Shown: positions 36,363 to 45,098 of the stretch, in pieces
Layout of the letters: each line of letters begins with the position of its first letter
How positions within the stretch are numbered: position 1 is the stretch's first letter
NCBI GenBank assembly: GCA_017860005.1
Contig: JAFNAE010000009.1
Location: forward strand, 1 to 45,181
Reading direction: 5' to 3'
DNA from: Acidobacteriota bacterium
Lineage (GTDB): Bacteria > Acidobacteriota > Thermoanaerobaculia > Multivoradales > JAGPDF01
DNA length: 45,181 nucleotides
Program-made: the position numbers and the translations under genes
Notes under the pieces: model-generated
Told to the model about the DNA's origin: nothing
Database searches by the model: none
What the model saw: only the letters and a program-made list of their open reading frames with translations

Positions 36363-37765
36363 GGGGACAGCGTGCGCAGGATCTCTGGATCCTGCTCCTC
36401 TTCGGCGAGCAGCGAGTGGCAGGTTTCGCAGTCCTGCGAGATCGTGCGGCCGCTCTTCGAGGTGTGCTGGTCGTCGTGGCAGCGCCAGCAGCCGGGCGCC
36501 TGCTCGTGCCCGATGTGGTTGGGGTAGGTTCCCCAGGTGACGCTCATCTGCGGAAAGACGTTCGAGGACCACCCTTCGAAGAGCGCCGCCGCGGCGGCGT
36601 CGAGATCGGCGGCGCGGCCGCGCGCGACCTCGGGGTAGCCGGCGGCGTAGAAGCTCTCCAGCCCGGCGCGGATGCCGGCGCGCGCCGCGCCCGCGTCGGC
36701 GTACTCGGCCCGGATCAGCTTCAGACCCTCGCGGCGGACGAAGGGCAGGTCGCGCGCGATGGCGCCGGCCTGCAGGGCGCGGTCGACCTCCTGCTCGGGA
36801 GAGTGGAAGGTATGGCTGGGCCGGTTGTGGCAGTCCACGCAGTCCATCTGACGCCAGGTGCCCGCGCTCGCCTTCTCGCCCTCGTCGGCTCCCGGCGCGA
36901 ACCAGCGCTCGACCTCGCCGCCGGGTCCGGTGAGCTCGACCTCGTGGATCTCCTCGCGCGACTCGTCGGAGCGGTAGCGGATCCGGTTGGCGGGATCGAC
37001 GTGCCAGTGGATGCCTTTCGAGACCCGTCCCTCGATGCCGCCCACGCGCATCAGCAGCACCGTCTTCTTCTCGGTGTTCGCCTCGTCCTCGGCGTACTTG
37101 GTGACCACCTTGAGCCGGTCGCCGACGAACTTCTGCGGCCAATGGCACTGCTCGCAGGTCTCGCGCGCAGGGCGCAGGCTGTGGACCGGGGTCGGGATGG
37201 GGCGCGGATAGAGGTCGAGGTTGACCGAGACCACCTGCCAGGAGCCGGAGAGCTTGGACTTCACGAACCAGCCCGCGCCCGGGCCGATGTGGCATTCGAC
37301 GCAGCTCACGGAGGCGTGCGCGCCGCGCTTCAGCGCGGTGTGCTCGGGTGCCATCACCGAGTGGCACGCCTCGCCGCAGAAGGCGGTGGTGTCCATGACT
37401 TCGACCGCCTTGTAGCTCGCCACCGCCACGATCACGACGTTCAGCGTGGTGAGGACGACGAAGACCAGGAACCGGTTGCGGACGACCTCGCGGTTGAAGT
37501 CGATGACCGGGAGCTCCGCTCCCGCGGGCGCGGCGCGCTTGCGCGCCTGGCGCAGGCCGATCGGGATGAGCAGGAGACCGGCGACGAAGATCGCCGGCAC
37601 GACCAGGTAGGTCAGGATGCCGACGTAGGGATGGCCGTGGAGTCCCGCCAGGTCGAGGGAGAAGAAGACCAGGAAGATGATGGCGGCCGCGGTGGTGATC
37701 GCGGTGCCGGCGAGGCTCAACGGATGCCTCATCAGCAGGCCGAAGAACGACTTCAGCTTGAGCAC
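36359..37765 (-). CDS. NapC/NirT-family-like membrane-anchored multiheme cytochrome (5 CXXCH + 1 CX3CH)
   Basis: From GTG 37765: VLKLKSFFGLLMRHPLSLAGTAITTAAAIIFLVFFSLDL...; AFCGEACHSVMAPEHTALKRGAHASVSCVECHIGPGAGWFVKSKLSGSWQV...RPARETCEQCHWPQKF...DCVDCHNRPSH...CWRCHDD...CETCHSLL. Confidence 0.9.
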   Translation of the reverse strand: MLKLKSFFGLLMRHPLSLAGTAITTAAAIIFLVFFSLDLAGLHGHPYVGILTYLVVPAIFVAGLLLIPIGLRQARKRAAPAGAELPVIDFNREVVRNRFLVFVVLTTLNVVIVAVASYKAVEVMDTTAFCGEACHSVMAPEHTALKRGAHASVSCVECHIGPGAGWFVKSKLSGSWQVVSVNLDLYPRPIPTPVHSLRPARETCEQCHWPQKFVGDRLKVVTKYAEDEANTEKKTVLLMRVGGIEGRVSKGIHWHVDPANRIRYRSDESREEIHEVELTGPGGEVERWFAPGADEGEKASAGTWRQMDCVDCHNRPSHTFHSPEQEVDRALQAGAIARDLPFVRREGLKLIRAEYADAGAARAGIRAGLESFYAAGYPEVARGRAADLDAAAAALFEGWSSNVFPQMSVTWGTYPNHIGHEQAPGCWRCHDDQHTSKSGRTISQDCETCHSLLAEEEQDPEILRTLSP

Positions 37766-37873
37766 TCGGATCCCCCCCTTGTTCGCCGGCGGCGGCTGCG
37801 GGTCTCGGGTTCCCGGCGGCACGCTGCCGGCGAGCGCGTCCGCAGCGCATTGTAAGGGCCGCGCGAAAGCGCT

Positions 37874-37897
37874 CCCGCCACCCCGGCGGGTGGCGGG
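37874..37897. promoter_or_regulatory. Perfect 10-bp inverted repeat with tetraloop between the cytochrome operon and a USP gene
   Basis: CCCGCCACCC-CGGC-GGGTGGCGGG in the 188-bp divergent intergenic region. Confidence 0.5.
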
Positions 37898-37953
37898 CGA
37901 GGCGCCGCCGGGAGGCAAGCTGGGCGGCGGGGGAGTCGCGAGGAGGTCCCGCC

Positions 37954-38427
37954 GTGTTCGACCGCATCCTGGTGCCCGTCGACCTGACCGACAAGAACGC
38001 CGCCGCGGTCGCGCGCGCGCTCGCGCTCGCCTCGCCGGGCGCGGAGATCGTGCTGCTCCACGTCATCGAGCGCATCGAGGACGACGCCGCCGAGCTCGAG
38101 GCGTTCTACCGCCGGCTGGAGGGCCGGGCGCGGGCCGGCCTGGACGGGCTGGCGGCGCGTGTCGCGCGCTCGGGGCGCCGGGCGCGCACCGAGGTCGTGG
38201 TCGGCCGGCGCGTGGAGGAGATCGTCGAGGCGGCGGCCCGGCTCGCCTGCGACCTGGTGGTGCTCACCTCGCACACGATAGAGCGAGGGGCCCCCGGGCG
38301 CGACTGGCTGACGATCAGCTACCGGGTCGCGCTGCTCGCGCCCTGCTCGGTGCTGCTGGTCAGGTCGCGCAAGCCGCCATCTCGCGCGCGATCACCCCGC
38401 CGAGCCGGCGCACGCCCTCCTCGATGA
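37954..38427 (+). CDS. Universal stress protein (single UspA domain)
   Basis: GTG start: MFDRILVPVDLTDKNAAAVARALALASPGAEIVLLHVIERIED...ACDLVVLTSHTIERGAPGRDWLTISYRVALLAPCSVLLVRS. Confidence 0.88.
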   Translation: MFDRILVPVDLTDKNAAAVARALALASPGAEIVLLHVIERIEDDAAELEAFYRRLEGRARAGLDGLAARVARSGRRARTEVVVGRRVEEIVEAAARLACDLVVLTSHTIERGAPGRDWLTISYRVALLAPCSVLLVRSRKPPSRARSPRRAGARPPR

Positions 38428-39637
38428 CCTCGGGCGGGCAGTAGGAGAAGTTCATGCGCATCGAGCCCTCGCCGCCGCCCAGGGCGTGGAAGGAATGCCC
38501 GGGGACGTAAGCGACGCCCGCCTCGAGCGCGCGCGGCAGCATGCGCGCGCTGTCGAGCGGCGGCGGCATCGTGACCCAGAGGAAGAGCCCGCCCTGCGGC
38601 CGCGTCCACTGCACGCCGGGCGGGAAGTGGCGTTCGAGCGCGTCGAGCATGGCGGCGCGTCGCTCGCGGTAGACCTCGCGCAGGCGCCGCACGTGGCGGT
38701 CGAGGAAGCCGCCGCGCGCGGTTTCCCAGGCCACCATCTGGGTGAAGGTGGCGGTGTGCAGGTCGGCGCCCTGCTTGAGCTGGACCAGCTTGTCGACCAC
38801 CTCCTCGGGGGCGACCACCCAGCCGATGCGCAGCCCCGGGGCGAGCGTCTTGGAGAGCGTGCCGAGGTAGATGAGGTCGCCGCGATAGGCGTGGACGTGG
38901 TTGCCGGTGCCGTGGAACTCGGCGTCGAGCACCACCAGCGGCGGCAGGTGGCTGCCTTCGTAGCGCAGCTGCCCGTAGGGATCGTCCTCGACGATCGGCA
39001 CGCCGTAGTGGCTGGCGAGCTCGATCACCCGCCGCCGGCGCTCGAGCGACAGCGTCACGCCGGACGGGTTCTGGAAGTTGGGCAGCACGTAGACGAACTT
39101 GGGGCCCGAGCGGAGCGCGACCTCGAGCCGTTCGGTGTCGATGCCACCCTCGTCGACGGGCACGGTCAGGAACTCGGGCTGGTAGGCGGTGAACGCCTGC
39201 AGCGCGCCGAGATAGCTCGGGTCCTCGACCACCACGCGGTCGCCCGGGTTGATGAGCAGCTTGCCGACCAGGTCGAGAGCCTGCTGCGATCCCGAGGTGA
39301 TCAGCACGTTGCCGGCCTGGACTTCGATGCCGTAGCGGGCCATGTGACGGACGAGCAGCTCGCGCAGCGGCAGGAAGCCCTCGGTGGTGCTGTACTGGAG
39401 CGCCTCCTTGCCGCGCGTCTCGAGGATGCGGTCGGTGGCGGCCTCGATCTCCTGCCAGGGGAAGAAGTCGGGCGCCGGCAGGCCGCCCGCGAAGGAGATG
39501 ACCTCGGCGCGAGTGGTCAGCTTGAGCAGCTCGCGGATGGCGGAGCTCTTCATGCCGCGCATGCGCGCCGAAAGGCGATCGTGCCAGACGGTGACCGGCG
39601 GGGCGGTCGCGGGAGGGGCGGATTCGGTGACGGCCAT
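38360..39637 (-). CDS. PLP-dependent class I/II aminotransferase (2-aminoadipate/LysN-like)
   Basis: MRGMKSSAIRELLKLTTRAEVISFAGGLPAPDFFPWQEI...LQYSTTEGFLPLRELL...LITSGSQQALDLVGKLLINPGDRVVVEDPSYLGALQAF...YVLPNFQNPSGVTLSLERR...YLGTLSKTLAPGLRIGWV. Confidence 0.95.
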   Translation of the reverse strand: MAVTESAPPATAPPVTVWHDRLSARMRGMKSSAIRELLKLTTRAEVISFAGGLPAPDFFPWQEIEAATDRILETRGKEALQYSTTEGFLPLRELLVRHMARYGIEVQAGNVLITSGSQQALDLVGKLLINPGDRVVVEDPSYLGALQAFTAYQPEFLTVPVDEGGIDTERLEVALRSGPKFVYVLPNFQNPSGVTLSLERRRRVIELASHYGVPIVEDDPYGQLRYEGSHLPPLVVLDAEFHGTGNHVHAYRGDLIYLGTLSKTLAPGLRIGWVVAPEEVVDKLVQLKQGADLHTATFTQMVAWETARGGFLDRHVRRLREVYRERRAAMLDALERHFPPGVQWTRPQGGLFLWVTMPPPLDSARMLPRALEAGVAYVPGHSFHALGGGEGSMRMNFSYCPPEVIEEGVRRLGGVIAREMAACAT

Positions 39638-39721
39638 GATGAGCTCAAGATACGCGCCGTCCCGCGGGGGACCGCCACCCGGCGGGGCGGCTCGGCGGCC
39701 GGCGCGGGTACACTTCCGGCC

Positions 39722-40987
39722 GTGGCGAGCAGGACGCTCCTCCGTCGCGCGCGGCGCTGGGCCGCGGCCGTGGTCGTCGCCGGGCTCGCGGGCGGCGCGG
39801 CCTCCGCCCAGGTCGCCCCGTCCGGCGTCACCCCCCGGCCGGCCGGGTCCCCGTTCGCGGCGGGCGAAGAGCTGGCCCGCGCGTTCGCGCTGGCCACCGG
39901 CGTCCCGATCTCGCCCCTGCTCGGCGTCTCGGCGTTGGGGGCACTGCGCTGGTGGCGGGCGCCCGAGTCGGCGCGCGCGGCGTTGCCCTGGTACGCCCGG
40001 CCCTGGTTCTGGGGCACCGGACTCGCGCTCGTCTTCCTGTTCGCGGCCAACACGACCCTGGGCGGCCTGGTGCCCGGGCTCAAGAAGCCGATGGACTTCG
40101 TCGAGGAGCACGAGAACAAGGTCTCGGCGCTGCTCGCCAGCCCGATCGTGGTGGCCGAGGTCGAGCGGCTGCTGTCGGCGCTGGTCCCCGAGCCGGCGGT
40201 GGCCGGAGGAGGGCTGGCCGGAGCCGGCCTGGCCTCCCTCTCCGGTCCGGCCGGGGCGGCGCTCGAGCTGCTCGCGCGCGTCGGCGGGGCTACGCTCGTG
40301 CTGACCATCTACGCGGTGGTCTTCCTCGCCTTCCATGCCGTGCAGGTGCTGATCGCCCTCTCGCCCTCGGCGCTGGTCGACCTCGGGCTGCGGCTGTCCC
40401 GGCTGACCCTGTTCGGGGCGGCGGCGGCGGCCTCGGCGGTCCACCCCTACCTCGGCGCGGCCTATGCGCTCGTCCTGCTCACCGGCTGCTGGCTGGTCGC
40501 GGGCTGGTCGTTCCGGCTGACCGTCTACGGCTCGGTCTTCTCGTGGGAGTTCCTGACCGGCCGCGCCGGGACCGGCGACCCGGCGCGCGCCCCGCTGCTG
40601 GCGTTCGCCGGCAAGGGCCTCGCCGGCCCGCCGGTGCGCGCTCTCGGGCACCTGGACGTGGACGCGGGCGGCGACTGGAGCTTCCGCTGGCGGCCCTGGC
40701 TGGTCCTGCCCGCGCGCCGGGCGAGCCTGGGCGGGGGTGCGGCGCTGGCGATCGTGCGCGGCGCGCTCTCGCCGCGGCTGGTGCGCACGGGCGCGCTGCG
40801 CGAGACCGCCCTGGTGCGATTCCCGCCCCGCTTCCGCGGCGCCGAGGCGGGCCTCGCCGAGCGCGTCGGCGCGCGCGAGGTGCTCGACGGGCGCATCGTG
40901 CGGGGCCTCCGGGCGACCTGGCGCTGGCTGCGGGAGTTCGTGCTCGGCACGGACGGCGCCGAGGCGGCCGCGCCGCCGGCACCCTGA
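39722..40987 (+). CDS. Integral membrane protein, unknown function
   Basis: GTG start: signal-like ASRTLLRRARRWAAAVVVAGLAGGAASAQ; several TM segments; no family firmly recognised. Confidence 0.75.
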   Translation: MASRTLLRRARRWAAAVVVAGLAGGAASAQVAPSGVTPRPAGSPFAAGEELARAFALATGVPISPLLGVSALGALRWWRAPESARAALPWYARPWFWGTGLALVFLFAANTTLGGLVPGLKKPMDFVEEHENKVSALLASPIVVAEVERLLSALVPEPAVAGGGLAGAGLASLSGPAGAALELLARVGGATLVLTIYAVVFLAFHAVQVLIALSPSALVDLGLRLSRLTLFGAAAAASAVHPYLGAAYALVLLTGCWLVAGWSFRLTVYGSVFSWEFLTGRAGTGDPARAPLLAFAGKGLAGPPVRALGHLDVDAGGDWSFRWRPWLVLPARRASLGGGAALAIVRGALSPRLVRTGALRETALVRFPPRFRGAEAGLAERVGAREVLDGRIVRGLRATWRWLREFVLGTDGAEAAAPPAP

Positions 40988-41017
40988 TCGGTCCGCCGGC
41001 GCCGGGGTCCGGCGCGC

Positions 41018-42871
41018 TCAGCGCGGCGGGTCCCGATCCGCGCCGGCTGCCCGGCGCCGGCGCGGCAGGTCGAGGCCGCTGCGCGCGTACTTCTCGAGCG
41101 GCAGGAGCCGGGGCGTGCGGCCCGCGTAGCCGAAGTACCAGGCGGAGCGGTCGGGATAGCGGCGGCGCCAGAGCTCGAGGTTGGCCGACGCGTCCCGCCG
41201 CGGCCCCTGGTAGCGCAGGAAGAGGACGTCGTCATCGAGTCGCGGCGAGTTGTAGCGCGGGAAGAAGGCCCAGCTCAGCTCGAGGCTCGGCGGCACGACC
41301 GTGTCGTGGAAGACCACCGCATGGTGGATGCCGCGCGCGGCGAGCAGGCGGGGCAGGACGTGCTGGGCCTCCGCCATGCGGTGGAGATTGGCGAGCTGGA
41401 CGGGAAGGAACATGGCGAGCCCGACCGCCGTGGCCGCGGCGACCAGGCGGAGCGCGCGCCGTGCCGAGGTCGCCGGGGAGCCGCCCAGCCGGCCGGCGGC
41501 GGCGAGCCGGAGGAGGCCGTCGGCGGAGAGCAGGCAGAGCAGCGGCACGGTCTCGAACAGGTAGAGCGGTCCGGTCGCGCCGACACCGGTCTTGGGCGCC
41601 AGCACGCGATAGACCCAGGCCGCGCCGACCATTCCCCACAGCAGCGTCGCGCGCGGCGAACGGCGGGCGAAGGCGCAGAAGGCGAGCGACAGCGGCCAGC
41701 CGAACAGCCAGAGGTTCTGGCGCAGCAGGTGGCCGCCGAGCGACATCGCATAGAGGCCCAGGCTGCCCGGCACGAAGAGCCCGGCCAGGCCGCGCCCCGG
41801 AGCGTCGGAGGCCTCGTAGCCGCTGACCAGCGCGCTGCCGGTCTGGTACCGGTTGGCGGCGAGGAAGAGCGCGGCGCCGAAGGCGAGCGGCGCCACGAAG
41901 GCGAGCGCGCGGCGCCAGGGCGCCAAGCCTCCAGCCGGGCGCTGGCGGAGCGCCACCCAGGCCGCCGCGACCAGGGCGAAGAGCGCGCCGGGCAAGGGCC
42001 GCACCAGCACGCCGAAACCGAGCACTCCCGCCGCGGCGAGCTGCCAGGGCAGCGGCCGCCGCGCCTCCTCGGCGCGCGCCAGGCAGACGAGACCCGCGAC
42101 CAGGCAGAGCGCCGAAGCCGGTTGCGACAGCGCGGTGGCGCCGGTCAGCAGCACCTGCGGCGAGAGCGCGAACAGGGCCACCGCGAACGCGGCCGCGGCG
42201 CCGCCGAAGATCCGGCGGCCGAGCGCGAAGGTGGCGAGCGCGAGCGCCGCGCAGAGCGCCGGCACGACCAGGTGCTCGGCGCCCAGCGCACCGCCCGCCG
42301 CGAGCAGGATCGGGTGCCCGACCGGGTACTTGCCGTAGCGCGCGGCCTCGGTGAGCACCACGTACTGCTCCCGGTAGAACTCGAGGTCCGAGCCGGGAGA
42401 GGGCGCGGTGAACGAGCCCGTGCGCAGGGTCTGGGCGATGAAGCGGTAGACGTGCTCGTCGTCGAGCACGGCGGCGTGGCCGAGCACGAAGCGCCCGATC
42501 GCCCAGGTCGCGGCGAGCACGAGCAGGGCGGCGGCGCACGCCACCGCGAGCCCGCCGCGCCGGGTCCCGGCGCGGCGGAGGAGCCGGGCCACGCGGCCGC
42601 CGCCGGAGCCCGCGCCGGCGGCCACCAGGCCGGCCGTGGCGGCGAGTCCGAACAGGACGAAGAGGGCGCCGTGGGCGAGCTCCTTGGTGAGCAGGTGGAA
42701 GCTGCCGTAGCCCTGCGGCAGCCAGTAGCCGTCGTAGAACTGGGCGCCGGCGGCGTAGTAGGCGGCGATCGAGAGCAGCGCCAGCCCGAGCCCCGCCGCG
42801 CGCATCGGCAGGCGCGAGCGTGCGCCCGCGCGCGCGGTCTCCAGCCCGCCGTCCGAGGTCACCGGGTCCAC
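41018..42871 (-). CDS. Polytopic membrane glycosyltransferase-like protein (GT39/PMT-like)
   Basis: 617 aa; many TM helices, AVLDDEHVYRFIAQTLRTGSF...YGKYPVGHPILLAAGG and FGVLVRPLPGALFAL resemble dolichyl-phosphate-mannose mannosyltransferase-type proteins. Confidence 0.65.
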   Translation of the reverse strand: MDPVTSDGGLETARAGARSRLPMRAAGLGLALLSIAAYYAAGAQFYDGYWLPQGYGSFHLLTKELAHGALFVLFGLAATAGLVAAGAGSGGGRVARLLRRAGTRRGGLAVACAAALLVLAATWAIGRFVLGHAAVLDDEHVYRFIAQTLRTGSFTAPSPGSDLEFYREQYVVLTEAARYGKYPVGHPILLAAGGALGAEHLVVPALCAALALATFALGRRIFGGAAAAFAVALFALSPQVLLTGATALSQPASALCLVAGLVCLARAEEARRPLPWQLAAAGVLGFGVLVRPLPGALFALVAAAWVALRQRPAGGLAPWRRALAFVAPLAFGAALFLAANRYQTGSALVSGYEASDAPGRGLAGLFVPGSLGLYAMSLGGHLLRQNLWLFGWPLSLAFCAFARRSPRATLLWGMVGAAWVYRVLAPKTGVGATGPLYLFETVPLLCLLSADGLLRLAAAGRLGGSPATSARRALRLVAAATAVGLAMFLPVQLANLHRMAEAQHVLPRLLAARGIHHAVVFHDTVVPPSLELSWAFFPRYNSPRLDDDVLFLRYQGPRRDASANLELWRRRYPDRSAWYFGYAGRTPRLLPLEKYARSGLDLPRRRRAAGADRDPPR

Positions 42872-42990
42872 CGGGGCCGAGGATAGCGGGCGCGGCGGCG
42901 CGCAGGCGAGGGCGGGCGCGGCGCGGGTCCGCTCCGGGAGTGGCGCGCTGCATAGACGCCGCCCGGCGGGCGCGCCAGCCTCGATGCGCG

Positions 42991-44445
42991 ATGAAGGGGG
43001 CCCTGGCGGCGATCGTGCTGGCGCTCGCGGGAGCGGCAGCCGCGCCGGCCGACGATTTCTACGTCGACCCCGTGCTCGGCTCGCCTGCGGGCGACGGCAG
43101 CGCGGCGAATCCCTGGCGTACGCTCCAGGAGGTCGTCGAGGCGGGCCTGATCGAGACCCGCGACTGGGAGTCGCACCCGTACGTACCCGGTCTCGGCTTC
43201 GTGATCGTGAACCCCGGCGCGCCGGTCGGCGCCGGCGACACGATCTGGCTGCGCACCGGGTATCACGGCGAGCTCTTCCTGCGCGGCGCCTACAACGCCG
43301 CTCCGATCACGATCGCCGCCGAGCCGGGCCACGCGCCGCGCCTGTCGAGCGTGCTGCTCCAGGCGACGCAGAACTGGATCGTGCGCGGCCTCTCGGTCAG
43401 TCCCGCGCACGCCGCGCCGCCGCTCGGGCCCGGCACCATCGTCGAGGTCGAGAGCCACGACTGGTGGGGCCCATCCTGGGACGACACGATCGAGGACTGC
43501 GAGATCTTCACCGTCGCCGACGCCTCGGCGTGGGGCGCCGACGAATGGGTGAACGACGCCTCGAGCGGCGTGGGCGTCGGCGGCGACCGGATCACCATCC
43601 GCGACAACCGGATCCGCAACGTGCGCTTCGGCATCGGCGTGGGCGGCGCGGACGCGCGCGTCGCCTGGAATCTCGTGGACGGATTCTCGGCCGACGGACT
43701 GCGCGGCCTGGGCGACGGCGACGTGTTCGAGTACAACCGGGTCCAGAACGCCTACGTCGGGGGCGCGCTCGACGGCAACCACGACGACGGCTTCCAGAGC
43801 TGGTCGGTGGGACCCGGCGGCGTCGGCACGGGGGAGGTGCGCGGCGTGGTGCTGCGCGGCAACGTGATCATCAATCACCTGGACCCCGGGCACCCCCTGC
43901 GCTCGACGCTCCAGGGCATCGGCTGCTTCGACGGCCTGTTCGTCGACTGGGTGGTCGAGGACAACGTCGTGATCACCGACCACTGGCACGGCATCAGTCT
44001 CTACGGCGCGCGCGACTCGCGCATCGTCAACAACACGGTCATCGACCTGAACGGGACGAACCCGGGCCCGCCCTGGATCATGGTCAACGACCACGACGAC
44101 GGCACGCCCAGCCAGAACGTCGTCGTGCGCAACAACCTGGCGACCGACTACTCCCTGACCGGCATCGCCATCGTCGCCGACCACAATCTCGAGGTCCAGG
44201 ATCCGGCGGCCTTGTTCGTCGCGCCGCCGTTCGACGTCCACCTGGTGCCCGGGACGCCCGCGGTCGATGCCGGCAGCCCGCTGCTCGCGCCGCCGTGGGA
44301 CGCCGAGCGCGTGCCGCGTCCGCAGGGCCCGGCGCCCGATCTCGGCGCGCTCGAGCGCTGCCCAGCCTGCCTGTTCACCGACGGCTTCGAGCGCGGCGAC
44401 GCCTCGTCCTGGTCGCTCGCGTCGCCGGGTCCCCACCGCCCCTGA
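42991..44445 (+). CDS. Secreted right-handed parallel beta-helix repeat protein
   Basis: Signal MKGALAAIVLALAGAAAAPADDFYVDPVLGSPAGDGSAANPWRTLQEVV (typical beta-helix N-terminus) with PbH1-like ITIRDNRIRNVRFGIGVGG, VVEDNVVITDHWHGISLYGARDSRIVNNTVIDLNG; C-terminal LFTDGFERGDASSWS. Confidence 0.85.
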   Translation: MKGALAAIVLALAGAAAAPADDFYVDPVLGSPAGDGSAANPWRTLQEVVEAGLIETRDWESHPYVPGLGFVIVNPGAPVGAGDTIWLRTGYHGELFLRGAYNAAPITIAAEPGHAPRLSSVLLQATQNWIVRGLSVSPAHAAPPLGPGTIVEVESHDWWGPSWDDTIEDCEIFTVADASAWGADEWVNDASSGVGVGGDRITIRDNRIRNVRFGIGVGGADARVAWNLVDGFSADGLRGLGDGDVFEYNRVQNAYVGGALDGNHDDGFQSWSVGPGGVGTGEVRGVVLRGNVIINHLDPGHPLRSTLQGIGCFDGLFVDWVVEDNVVITDHWHGISLYGARDSRIVNNTVIDLNGTNPGPPWIMVNDHDDGTPSQNVVVRNNLATDYSLTGIAIVADHNLEVQDPAALFVAPPFDVHLVPGTPAVDAGSPLLAPPWDAERVPRPQGPAPDLGALERCPACLFTDGFERGDASSWSLASPGPHRP

Positions 44446-44654
44446 GCCCGTACCCCGCCCGACGGGCCGAAGCGGTCCGTCCCCCCGTCCGGGGCGCTGC
44501 GCGGATCGGCGTACCTTGCGCGGCCGCCCGGTCGAAGGTCCCGCCCGCGCGCGCCTGCGCCCCGCGGATCGGTCAGAATGGACGCGACCGCGGTTGGAGT
44601 CCCGAGCGCGGCGGGTGCGGGGGATCGCCCGCTGCCGCCGGGAAGGGGGAGGCG

Positions 44655-45086
44655 ATGGAGCCGCAGGTGCAACGCTCCTGGTGGGAGCGCAACTGGAAGT
44701 GGGTGGTGCCCGCCGGCTGCGGGACGGTCGTCGTGCTGGCGGCGATCGTCGCGGGCGGCATGGTCGGGTTGTTGTTCGGCGCGATGAAGAAGTCGGACGC
44801 CTACGCGCGCGGCCTCGAGCGGGCGCGCGCGGACTGCGAGGTGCAGCGGGAGCTGGGCGCGCCGGTCGAAGCGGGTTTCTTCACCGGCGGCTCGATCCAG
44901 GTGACCGGGCCCTCCGGGCACGCCGAGCTCTCGATCCCGCTCTCGGGGGCGGCGGCGAAGGGCACGCTCTACGTCCACGCCACCAAGGAAGCGGGACGCT
45001 GGACCTTCGAGCTGCTCGAGGTCGAGGTCGCCGGCCGCGCGGAGCGCATCGACCTGCTGCCCGAAGACCGGCCGGTCTGCGACTGA
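44655..45086 (+). CDS. Coa1-like (cytochrome c oxidase assembly factor 1 family) small membrane protein
   Basis: SWWERNWKWVVPAGCGTVVVLAAIVAGGMVGLLFGAMKKSDAYARGLERARADCEVQRELGAPVEAGFFTGGSIQVTGPSGHAELSIPLSGAAAKGTLYVHATKEAGRWTFELLEVEVAG. Confidence 0.8.
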   Translation: MEPQVQRSWWERNWKWVVPAGCGTVVVLAAIVAGGMVGLLFGAMKKSDAYARGLERARADCEVQRELGAPVEAGFFTGGSIQVTGPSGHAELSIPLSGAAAKGTLYVHATKEAGRWTFELLEVEVAGRAERIDLLPEDRPVCD

Positions 45087-45098
45087 GCGGGGCGCGGC

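Noticed and set aside
31402-37765. CXXCH-rich region as a tandem DNA repeat or CRISPR-like array
   Set aside because: Periodicity arises from protein-level heme motifs with variable spacing and divergent nucleotides; no regular repeat/spacer structure.
33396-38075. Single 1559-aa ORF for the 21-heme cytochrome
   Set aside because: The region beyond 36362 is a shifted frame of the NapC-like gene. A GTGA start/stop overlap gives a clean boundary at 36362.
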